NCBI GenBank assembly: GCA_022376515.1
Contig: WTXI01000241.1
Span: 1-55,854, forward strand
Direction of reading: 5' to 3'
From: Lactifluus volemus
Taxonomy: Eukaryota > Basidiomycota > Agaricomycetes > Russulales > Russulaceae
Length of the DNA: 55,854 nucleotides
Below, in pieces: positions 47,101 to 55,854 of the stretch. Each line of letters opens with the position of its first letter. Within the stretch, counting starts at the first letter, position 1. Below the pieces are notes generated by a model. That model saw only the letters and a program-made list of their open reading frames with translations. It ran no database searches and was not told where the DNA came from. The position numbers were made by a program, and so were the translations under genes.

Positions 47101-49742
47101 GTCTTGGTTTAATGCTGGATAACCTCAAGTTAACATTTGTAAACTGGAGTCGTCACATCTCGCGAACAGGGATGTCCCAGACTTGGAGTCTCGAATTTCC
47201 GAGCACATTCCGTCCGCTCTATCGTATGCCTGTATTTTTTGGGACGACCATCTAGAACACCTTGCTTTCGAACGGGATCTCTTCTTGAAGTTGCGGTTCC
47301 TGTTGGAGACAAAGTTTCTGTTCTGGCTAGAAGTGCTTAGCATGAAGAACAGTGTGGCCCTTGCATCGCCAGCAATGGCATCTCTGAAGATGTGGTTGCA
47401 GCGGAAGGTGGGTACATCCTATAATTATAAATGGCATATAGTGACTATTTCGTAAAATCACAACAGCCCCAAATGGACGTGGAGAATCTCCTGGCATTGG
47501 CGAACGATGCGTTCGCATTTGTTCGGTATTTCGGGATGGCAATAGCAAGAAGCCCCCGCATATATATATATCTGCTCTGCCTTTCGCACCATCCTCTTCC
47601 CGCATTATCCAGCATTACCTTCCTTTATTCCCCCATACATTATCTTTGGATCGCGGGCAACTGTCTCATTTGCCAGCATTGGAAATGGTGATTCAAGCAC
47701 ATGACGGGCCGATCAATTCCGTTGCATTTTCGCCAAATGGGCAGCGGATAGCCTCAGGCTCGCAAGACGACACGATTCGGGTGTGGGATGCCACGACGGG
47801 GGAGCTTGTAGCGGACCCGTTTGCCAAGCACACCGACATGGTCCTTTCTGTTGGATTCTCGCCGGACGGACAGCGGATTGTCTCGGCCTCGGCAGATCAC
47901 ACGATTCGTGTGTGGGATGCCGCAACAGGAGATGTCGTAGCGGGGCCGTTCATTGGACATAGTAATGGGGTCATATCTGTTGCGTTCTCGCCAGACGGGC
48001 AGCGCATCGCGTCTGGCTCAGCAGATCGCACGATCCGCATATGGAATGCTACAACGGGAGAGGTTGTAGCAGGCCCGTTCACTGGACACACCGCTCAGGT
48101 CAACTCAGTTGTATTCTCGCCGGACGGGAAGCGCGTTGCCTCGGCATCGCATGATCGCACGATTCGCCTGTGGGATTCTGCAGTAGGAAGGATCGTAGTG
48201 GGCCCATTTATTGGACACACTGAACCAGTCATCTCTGTTGGATTTTCACCGGATGGGGAGCGCATTGTCTCGGCCTCGTTCGATCACACAATTCGTGTGT
48301 GGAATTCCGAAACGGGAGAGGTCGTGGCGGGCCCGTTTAGTGGACACGCTGACAAAGTCTATTCTGTTGCGTTCTCACCTGATGGGCGGCGTATCGCCTC
48401 CGCCTCAGTTGATCGCACAATTCGTGTGTGGGATGCTGCAACAGGAGATGTCATTGCGGGCCCGTTTACTGGTCACGCCGATTCAGTCTTTTCAATTGCG
48501 TTCTCGCCGGACGGACAGCGCATCGCCTCGGCCTCGTTCGATCACACGATTCGTGTGTGGGGCGCCACAACAAGAGAGGTCGTAGCAGGTCCGTTTACTG
48601 GACATGCCGGTTCGGTCTTTTCTATTGCGGTCTCGCCGGACGGGCAGCGTATTGCCTCGGCCTCAGCAGATCACACGATCTGTATTTGGGATGCCACAAC
48701 TGGAGAGGTCACATCGGGCCCGTTTATTGGACACACCGATTGGGTTGTTGATGTTTCATTCTCGCCAGACGGGCAGCGAGTTGCTTCGGCCTCGCGTGAC
48801 CACACGATCCGTGTATGGGATGCAGCTACGGGAGAGGTCGTGCTTACTGGACACACGAGTGGAGCCACATCTGTTGTTTTCTCACCGAACGGGCAGCGCA
48901 TCGCTTCGAGCTCGCTCGATCGCACGATTCGCGTGTGGGATGCTGCAACAGGAAAGGTTGTAGCGGGCCCATTTACTGGACACGTCCATGGTGTCCACTC
49001 TGTTGTATTCTCATCAGACGGGCAACGCATTGCCTCAGCTTCCCTTGATCGCACGATTCGTGTGTGGGACGCAGGAACAGGAGAGGTTGTAGCGGGGCCG
49101 TTTATTGGGCACGGAGACGGCGTCTTCGCTGTTGCATTCTCGCCAAATGGGGAGCGCATCGCTTCAGCCTCATTCGATCGCACGATTCGCGTGTGGGATG
49201 CCGTGACAGGAATGGCTGTAGTTGGCCCATTTACCGGACATGCGAGTGTAGTCCGCTCGGTTGCATTCTCACCAGATGGGCGGTACATTGCCTCCGGCTC
49301 TAGAGATCGCACTATTCGTGTGTGGGATGCTAACACAGGAGATATCGTGGCTGGTCCATTTACTGGACATACCAATCCAGTCCATTCCGTTGCGTTCTTG
49401 CCAGATGGACAACGGATCGCCTCGTCCTCAGGAGATTGCACGATTCGCATGTGGAATGTCGGGCCACTGTGCGCCGCCTCGGCCTTGGGAAATCGCATGG
49501 TCGCGATTCATGCGGACACGCGCAGAACGGAAGATATTGACAAGTTCCCGGTCAGTAATGATGGTTGGGTGTGTGGGGAGAATGGAGAGCTTCTTTTATG
49601 GATTCCCCGGATTCACCGGCCATATTTCAATAGGTCTAACACTGTCTGGATTGCAGGCAGACATTATACCCAGCTTGATATCTCAAACTTTGTACATGGA
49701 TCGAATTGGGATACGGTATATGTTCCTAGTTCATCTAGCTAG
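44120..49742 (+). pseudogene. NLR-like C2-NACHT-WD40 gene, copy 4 (NACHT broken)
   Basis: The exons for the N terminus, C2, helical domain and first part of NACHT (to about 46210, including Walker A GQAGTGKSS) are intact and nearly identical to copy 5. Between 46212 and 47553 there are ten small deletions relative to copies 2, 3 and 5: near 46212, 46300, 46320, 46369, 46475 (2 nt), 46630, 46722, 46845, 47131 and 47553. They net 11 nt and destroy Walker B onward. From 47554 to the stop at 49742 the linker, 14 WD40 repeats and cap are open and match copy 2 best (WGATTRE, PLCAASALGN). Repeat 9 lacks three codons. As written it cannot encode a full NLR. Consensus error in a repetitive region is the alternative. 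Confidence 0.8.
47685..49457 (+). repeat. WD40 array of copy 4 (14 repeats, open frame)
   Basis: 1773 nt, exactly 9 nt shorter than copies 2 and 3. The missing three codons lie at the end of repeat 9 (GEVV directly followed by LTGH). It is otherwise fully open, despite the broken NACHT upstream. Confidence 0.95.
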
Positions 49743-50008
49743 AGTCGGTACACTATATATGTATGGCAGAGGCACCAGTGAATCTACGATCACAAGTCAT
49801 CAGAGGTTTGTCGAAGTCTTTTAATTTTCGGAAGGGCTACGAAGTCGCTGATGTAATGGGCGGCGGCGGCGATACTTAAGATTGTAAGTTTATCGATTAG
49901 ACGATAAACTCTGATAAGATCAGATAAGTAATCGATAAGCGGTTTTTGGCATTACCACGTGATGAGAAAAGTCGGGGTTTTTTCTCCCCGAAATGTTTTT
50001 TCTTACAT
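49743..50008. other. 3' flank of copy 4 with second copy of repeat A
   Basis: It starts with the NLR 3' flank (GAGTCGGTACACTATATATG, then GGCACCAGTGAATCTACG), shortened against copies 2 and 3. Repeat A follows at 49851-49975, with its GTTTATCG/CGATAAAC palindrome at 49888-49909. A second palindrome, CGGGG-TTTTTT-CTCCCCG (about 49973-49990), sits right at the boundary with the SDA1 fragment. Confidence 0.6.
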
Positions 50009-50511
50009 GCGAAAAAACCACAAGCTTAACTGTGCTGTGCAGGCCATGCTCTTTGACATGGCCGATCGTCATGGGAGACAAGGGCAAGCTACGGAGCAGC
50101 CCGAACACAAGTGGTGAGGGTTTGTCGAATAACCGATATGAAGCCACTGGCATATGGGCCATTGTGATGACCAAAGAACTTTGGAAGAAAGGCTTTTGGT
50201 CGGTTCCTCTAGCGCCCGTTTGCCAACTACGATTAACGCAATATAAGAACGATGCCAAATCCATCGTAATTGTCGCATTGGAACGTTTTCATCCTACTGT
50301 ATCACCAAAGTCCAAAGTGCATCTTTACACTTCTTCCTCGGCAGCGACGAAGAGTCTGAGGATAGTGACGACGAGAGTGAAGTCAACATAGGCTCCAGGT
50401 TGCTGGCAAAGTCTCACCTCACTTGGACTCTCGCAAGACCGTCAACATCAGATCGCTCGAGCATAAACGGTGAAGAAAAAGACGCACAGTGGTGAGAAGA
50501 TGCGGAAAGTT
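50009..50511 (+). pseudogene. Truncated SDA1 fragment
   Basis: It corresponds to SDA1 33531-34047 (about 503 against 517 bp): CACAAGCTTAA, the run GGGAGACAAGGG, then CGAACACAAGTGGTGA, GAGCTTTGGAAGAAAGGC-like sequence, the acidic DEESEDSD-coding stretch, and AAGATGCGGAAAGT. Intron sequence is retained (CTCACCTCACTTGGACTCTCGCA), so this is a DNA-level duplicate, not a processed copy. It has frameshifts, including an extra stretch CTGGCATA near 50146 and a net change near 50300. It lacks both ends of the gene and cannot encode SDA1. Confidence 0.88.
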
Positions 50512-51229
50512 AGGCGTGAGTGCTAGACTTGACCGGTTTGACCAGTTGAAACACGTCCTTAGCAACTACGACTGTGGAAACAGTATGACAATTGCTCAGC
50601 TATCGAAAGGGATTGATGGCCGCTTGATTCAAGAAGCGACAGAAAAGCAAAAGTCATACTTTAGGCAGGAGTACTGACGGCATGTTGTGCGCTGCACACC
50701 ACAACCAGCCCAGCGCACGACGAAATGCAGGGTTATCTATACTTGATAACTTCCATCAAGCACATGATATCGAATCCCTTCGGAAGAATACCTCGGAAGA
50801 TTGCCGGAAACCAGCTGAGTGCTAAAAGTCCCAGCAACTCCCAGGTAGCGGCATTATGGGACGCGACGCTGTCTGGGGGTGTCTGGATGGGACCAGTCTG
50901 GATCCGGTGAACAAAAAATTCTGACATGAGAAAATGACCTTGAAAATGGCTTCAGATGTACTTGATCATGTTCTGAAGCCAGTGTGGAAGAGTGATACTG
51001 TAGCATGCACGGATGCATGGCGATTTGGATCTTTCGACTCGGAGTTGTGTTGGTTCGCTTAGTCATTACTCGAACGTCGCCTTGCCCATCCTCGCTCTCC
51101 GTTTTCCTCAATGTGATATCACAGCCACTGAGGCTCAGTACCGTCAACATGGCCGTGGGATTTACCTCCTTCAAGATCTGGAGGCACGAGTAAGGAATGT
51201 CCATGAGGCCTGGGATCGCCCACCTGGTG
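50512..51229. other. Unassigned region between SDA1 fragment and duplicated block
   Basis: A frame at 50489-50677 ends in a protein-like stretch (DRFDQLKHVLSNYDCGNS, then QLSKGIDGRLIQEATEKQ), and short frames near 51000-51190 also look weakly protein-like. None matches a family I know. It may be exon remnants brought in with the duplication. Confidence 0.3.
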
Positions 51230-52713
51230 CTCACGCCTGTCCCCATCCTCATCTCACCCCCGCCTATGCCCGCCTGCCCAGACTCATTATTTTGTCCGTG
51301 TCTACATTTATGTCCATTGCTGTTGACACCCGCCTTTCGCAGCTTGTCCATCCCTGCCCGCCTGCTAACACCTGCCTGCCAGCACCCGTCCATGCTCCGA
51401 CAGTGACATGAATCAGCCATTGGAGCGTGAAAACTCGTATCACATTCAAGAGTCACCCGTATCTCACATCAAACACGGCGCTGGCGGCACACACACACCA
51501 TCACGAACTCTGAACCGTTCCGGCCAATGCTCGCTTACGGAGCTCGAGCCTCACGCCGCTCGCTCTATGCAAGACATTAGGAACAACGAATGCAACAACT
51601 CCATGAGGTCAGCGATGATGGGTCAGGGACAGAGGACGAAAGGAAGAAAAGGGGCGAGGATAGTATGAAAGCGGCGTTTTAAAGGTAGCAGTCACGCAGA
51701 CGTCGAAAACGAGCTAATCGAAGATCTTAGGAGTGTCGATCGGAGAGCGAACTGAGTGAGAGCGGTCTTGTCAGCTTTGGGTTATTCCGAAAGAAGTTTA
51801 TGGAATACCCAACCTGATGAGTCGTTATAGACGTGGGCAGATCCACCAAGAAGCATAATTCCAGTTTAAGGAATGTCAACGCTAGAAATGGTACCTGCAT
51901 ATAGAAGTGAAGTGTTGCACACTCGAGATCATGTTATCACAAGAGGACTTGCCATTGCCTTGTCTTAGTACAGTAGGGTTTCTCCTTAAAACTGAACATA
52001 TGGCCTCTAGGCGCAATATATATCATAGTATTGCTGTACAGTATCCAACACCCGGAACGCCTGGCTCCTAGAAAGCAAACAAGGGGATCTCGCCATGGTC
52101 TTCGCGCCATACCTCTAGAAACTTTTCGAGGATGAAGCATCTAGCGCACATCTGTCTTGCGGACGGGGAGAATGCACCATGCTCATCCCACTGTAGTGTT
52201 GAGAGACGCAAGAAGTGGACAGTCTCAGGATGATCGACGCCGGAAGTCGGTGGTTTTCATGATTGAAGCGCACGATAGTGAGATACGCTCACAGGCCGAT
52301 CAGTTTTATGATAACTCAGAGCCGATTATGATATGACCCACTGGCGTGGATAGTCTAGAGCGGAGTTCACGTTTTCCCTCTCAGAGCAGGCTGTCCACAA
52401 GGCCATCACGTGCTGAGTCTGCTTTTTTTTTTTTTTTTTAAATCTGCATTTATATCCCGCAACAAGAAGCTATGACAAAGACGCGGTCCCCGGGTACAGG
52501 ATGGGAACAGGCGGCGTAGGGAGGGCATGTGTAAATAACAGGGAGACTGAACGGATGAGTGGCTGGTGAGGGATTGTGGGGGAACGTGCTGAGTCTGCGT
52601 CAAGCCCGATGGAGGACCACCCATCACCACCGCGCCGCTGCCACGCCAAACGTGATTTGGAACGTCAACATGCGGATGGCACCTTGTTGCCTCAACCTCT
52701 CACCTCGACTACA
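51230..52713. repeat. Upstream block shared by copies 4 and 5, second copy
   Basis: Second copy of the 42820-44119 block, with many small indels, one deletion near 51610, and the retroposon insertion at 52423-52583. The remnant of the 56-aa ORF near 52090-52220 has an in-frame TAG after YL. Confidence 0.75.
52408..52598 (-). mobile_element. Poly(A)-tailed retroposon with 15-bp target duplication
   Basis: The 161-bp insert (52423-52583) is flanked by identical 15-mers ACGTGCTGAGTCTGC at 52408-52422 and 52584-52598. It begins with 17 T, that is, a poly(A) tail on the minus strand. Copies 3 and 4 show the uninterrupted site (GAGTCTGCGYCAAGCTCGATG). This is the footprint of LINE-type target-primed reverse transcription of a short RNA, either a SINE or a 5'-truncated mRNA 3' end. 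The minus-strand body ends GGATATAAATGCAGATTT before the tail. The source gene is not recognised. Confidence 0.88.
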
Positions 52714-55700
52714 ATGTCTCTTGCACAACCACATTCGTATGCCAAAGTGTATTACATTCCTTCTCGCGAAATATTAATCATTACTACAGCCAAGGTCCTC
52801 AAACCCCCGAAATAGGGTACCTCAGTCACTTCCATTTAATTGTCATTTTGCTCACATAATTGCCTTTGACCAGTGCTCAGGTCATCGAAACTCAACAACG
52901 ACTTCTCCCTCTCGAGGTGACTGGTACGTAGGTTGGTGATACCACTGAGATGTGTCCTATAGTAAGCCCGTTTCCCCGTCAGTACTGAGGGCGCACAATC
53001 TTCCTCGTCTCAAGACCGTCTTTGGGAAGAAACGACAGTTTTACGTAACTGTGAACAACGATGCGAGAACATGGCAGACACGACCTGTTCGAAGCGTGGG
53101 ACAGCGCGTGGAATGGAACCAGGTTCTGGACTCCTTGTACGAAATCTATACTTTTTTGAAATTTCTTTTTACAATTGAGTCTCTTGCAGTGTCATACTAT
53201 CACTCTCCCGTATTACTGCATCTCTTTATGTGAAAAGGACCTTGAGGAAAGACATCCTTGTTGGAAGGCATGAGATCCTCTGTGAACCTCAACATGGTTC
53301 GTCTTGTTGGATCCTTACTCGCATTCATATGACTCAGCACATTGTAGACCTTGATATTATTTTGAGCCATGATGAGGGTCACTCAACGGAGCCGGTCACA
53401 CTCTCCTTGAAGATCACCGTCTCACCAAATGCGAGTCACTGCCTGACTGCTCCGGTCAGCACCGTGAACCACACAGCGATCGATTTGGACAGCCCGCCGG
53501 TCGTTGAAGGAAATTCCGCGTCTCCTACTGTTCAAGTCGTCAGTGAAATCATCCAACCAGCGCTAGTCACCGCTCCTCTACTTCCTTTATCCGGGACCAG
53601 TGACCTTCCCATTGAGAGCAGTACTTCTGTGCGACCAGCATCGGACAGCCAGACGGAGATGCCACGCATCGCTCTCCGTCGTGCTGGGGAGGCTGTCGAT
53701 ACGATGGAATCATGGGCCATTGCTGTTGGGGTTGTCAAGCAGGTGATGGATGTCGTCGGTCCAAAAATCGCATCAGTATGCCCAAAGCTATTTTTCTTTT
53801 TCGCCGTGTTAACTTTCGTTCTCCAGCTGCATCCCTGCGCAAGTCTAGCATGGAGTCTGCTCTCAAAGATTCCCGAGGTGCGTCACCTTGCCTTGGAGGA
53901 GGATGCGGGACATTCATTATTTTTTCTCTCCTCGTTTCTAGACTTTGCTAAAGCAGTTTCAGCGTGACGACAATGTCCGATCACTATTTGAAGCCATATC
54001 CGATGCATTTGCGTTTGCGAGAGATGCGGACGCTTTGAGGAGGATCAAGCCGGAGTCTCTCCAGGCGAAAATTCTTGAGGACATGTTGGAACGGGTCACG
54101 GAAATCAGCAAATTTATTGAATCGTATGCGAATGATGTGCGAGTCGGTACGTTGTCCTGAGCCCTTTGGTTACTCATCGTCAACATGGGATTTGCAGGAA
54201 AGCGGACTTGGAAGAATATCCGTGGCAAGGTTGACGGGAAAGTCACACAGTACCGCACCATCCTCACCCGACTGCGAGACGATTTTCTTGCGCGTGCTGC
54301 TGTCACGACAGAGGTTACTGTGCTTCGAATCCAGGACGATGTGAGTAATATTATCCCAAACAAGCAGGAGTTTCTCGACTCAATAGCGCGAACATAGCTT
54401 AAAGCGATGTCAAACCAAGCATTAGAAGCCGGTGCGTAATATTGATGGCCACGAGATCATGTCTGACGGAGAGCACACAGAATTCAGTTACATAATCAGG
54501 GAATTGCCTTATAAGGGAGGCTGGCGATACGGCGATGAGAAACGCTGTCTTCCTGGAACACGCGAAGATTTCTTGGATCATATCTTCAAGTGGGTCGAGA
54601 ATCCTGAATCCGAACGAGGCCTCGTGCTCTTCGGCCAAGCAGGCACTGGAAAGTCTTCAATAGCTCATGAAGTCGCACGCCATTTCGAGGACAAGTGTCT
54701 CGGATCTTACTTCGCCTTTGTTCGTTCGGAAGGATCCAAAGACGAGTCATACCAACTTTTCACAACACTTGCATGTGATCTCTCCAACACCTATCCTGCG
54801 TTCAAATCCGCCCTCGGGAGGGTCCTTAAGGATCAAATGTCGCTTCGTGGTACCCGAGACCGTGGTACCCTTTTTGAACGACTCATCCTCGAACCGCTCA
54901 AGGATCTACAAATCCGTGATCCAATCCTTATCGTAATCGATGGATTGGACGAGAGTGGAGATGCGAGTGGTACTAGAGGATTACACACGTTCCTTGCTGA
55001 ACATCTTCTCGACCTCCCTTCAAAATTCCGTATTCTCATCGCATCAAGGCCGGACGTTGGCATCGAATCTGCATTCGCCGAAGCTCTATCTGTCCACACC
55101 CTCTACATGGATGATGACAAGCTTTCTGCGAAAACGGAGGACGATATTCTCGCGTACTTTCGGCACGCGCTCGATCCGGACGCTTTCAAAGACTATGGCG
55201 TGAATCTATCAAAGGCAGCGGAGGGCCTGTTCCAGTGGGCTTCTGTTGCATGCGGATTCATAAACAACCCTCCTGCTAGTTTCGGCTTTAGCAAGAAAGA
55301 GGTCGTACAGCGCTTGTTGAGACGCAATCACGACCGCGATGGACAAGATCCGTTGGACCAGTTATACAAAGAAGTTCTCGAGGGATATTTCAACCCCCCT
55401 GCAGCACAGACATTATTTCGATCTGTGATGGGACAACTTTTTGCTGCGATCCAGCCTCTCACCATCAGTTCCCTGATTGCCCTGCGCCGACATGCACCTA
55501 AAGATGATCGCGAGGATCCTGACCCTGAAGATTCTGATCGAGTTCTCAAAATGCTCGGTCATCTTGGCTCGGTGCTGAGCAATGTCACTTCATCGATGGA
55601 ACGCGACCGATCGTTCCTCTCCATACTTCATTCCGTGACTTTCTAGCAGATGAGAAGAGTGGGGCATTTCATGTCGACTTTGGCAAGGCGCACCGTCGGT

Positions 55701-55854
55701 TGGCACATTCGTGTCTTGGTTTAATGCTGGATAGCCTCAAGTTCAACATTTGTAAACTGGAGTCGTCACATCTCGCGAACAGGGACATCCCAGACTTGGA
55801 GTCTCGAATTTCCGAGCACATTCCGCCCGCTCTGTCATATGCCTGCATCTTTTG
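52714..55854 (+). pseudogene. NLR-like C2-NACHT-WD40 gene, copy 5 (partial at window edge, one frameshift)
   Basis: The ATG at 52714 is followed by the same microexon pattern, with a good first donor (AAA|GTGTAT). C2, linker and helical segments are open and nearly identical to copy 4; the C2 exon translation shows no difference. NACHT is open from about 54470 with GQAGTGKSS, ILIVIDGLDES and ILIASRPD, where the usual ILITSRPD Thr is Ala. One base is missing near 55594 (TCATCGATGG against TCATCTGATGG in copy 2), so the frame ends at 55646, just before the FRDFL motif. The sequence then continues recognisably to the window end. Whether the break is real or a consensus error cannot be decided here; the WD40 part lies outside the window. 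Confidence 0.8.

Noticed and set aside
48671..49498. Long minus-strand open frame (275 codons) opposite the copy 4 WD40 array, with similar ones at 5018-5737 and 31441-31815
   Set aside because: It is a mirror effect of codon-biased repeats. The translation is a repetitive echo of the sense strand with no own domain.
50009..50511. Processed (retro) pseudogene of SDA1
   Set aside because: Intron sequence is retained and there is no poly(A), so it is a DNA-level duplicate.

Overview
The window looks like nuclear DNA of a basidiomycete fungus, an Agaricomycete and quite possibly a Rhizoctonia/Ceratobasidium relative. The reasons are intron-rich genes with 45-75 nt introns, eukaryotic housekeeping genes (SDA1, RPL43, UBP12-type deubiquitinase, CCZ1, dihydroxyacetone kinase), families typical of Agaricomycetes (a multi-pass membrane protein and a DUF6534-like protein), an initiator tRNA-Met, and a large family of NACHT-WD40 STAND/NLR-like proteins. 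The species assignment is inference.

Layout. 1-5966: copy 1 of a C2 - helical - NACHT - 14xWD40 gene, heavily frameshifted. 7033-20742: a compact, mostly single-copy block with DAK (-), UBP12-like DUB (+), CCZ1-like (+), RPL43 (+), a five-CCCH zinc finger protein (-), tRNA-iMet (+) and a multi-pass membrane protein (-). 21584-22155: a 5' relic of the NLR gene. 22538-about 23640: a DUF6534-like membrane protein (-), followed by about 2.7 kb with no gene I can support. 26405-32065: NLR copy 2, intact. 32973-35605: SDA1. 36782-42436: NLR copy 3, intact. 44120-49742: NLR copy 4, with an intact 5' half and intact WD40 exon but about ten small deletions between them. 50009-50511: a fragment of SDA1. 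52714-55854: NLR copy 5, cut by the window edge and carrying one frameshift.

The main biology is a tandem, same-strand array of five closely related NLR-like genes plus one relic. For copy 2 I assembled a 12-exon model whose phases all agree and which sums to 5049 nt (1682 aa): short N-terminal microexons, a C2-like domain lacking the usual calcium-binding acidic residues, a variable linker, a helical domain, NACHT, 14 WD40 repeats of 43 residues, and a conserved C-terminal cap. The copies are mosaics. At the 5' end copies 1/2 and 4/5 pair, while in the WD40/3' part copies 1/3 and 2/4 pair. The SDA1 fragment lies downstream of copy 4, whose 3' half resembles copy 2, and copy 2 is the copy next to the real SDA1. 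This points to segmental duplication and gene conversion. All four complete WD40 arrays keep exactly 14 repeats in the same order. Two small insertions can be read from empty sites in sister copies: a poly(A)-tailed retroposon with a 15-bp target duplication, and a roughly 160-bp element with inverted termini. By family knowledge such genes act in non-self recognition and regulated cell death. No function has been shown for these particular genes.
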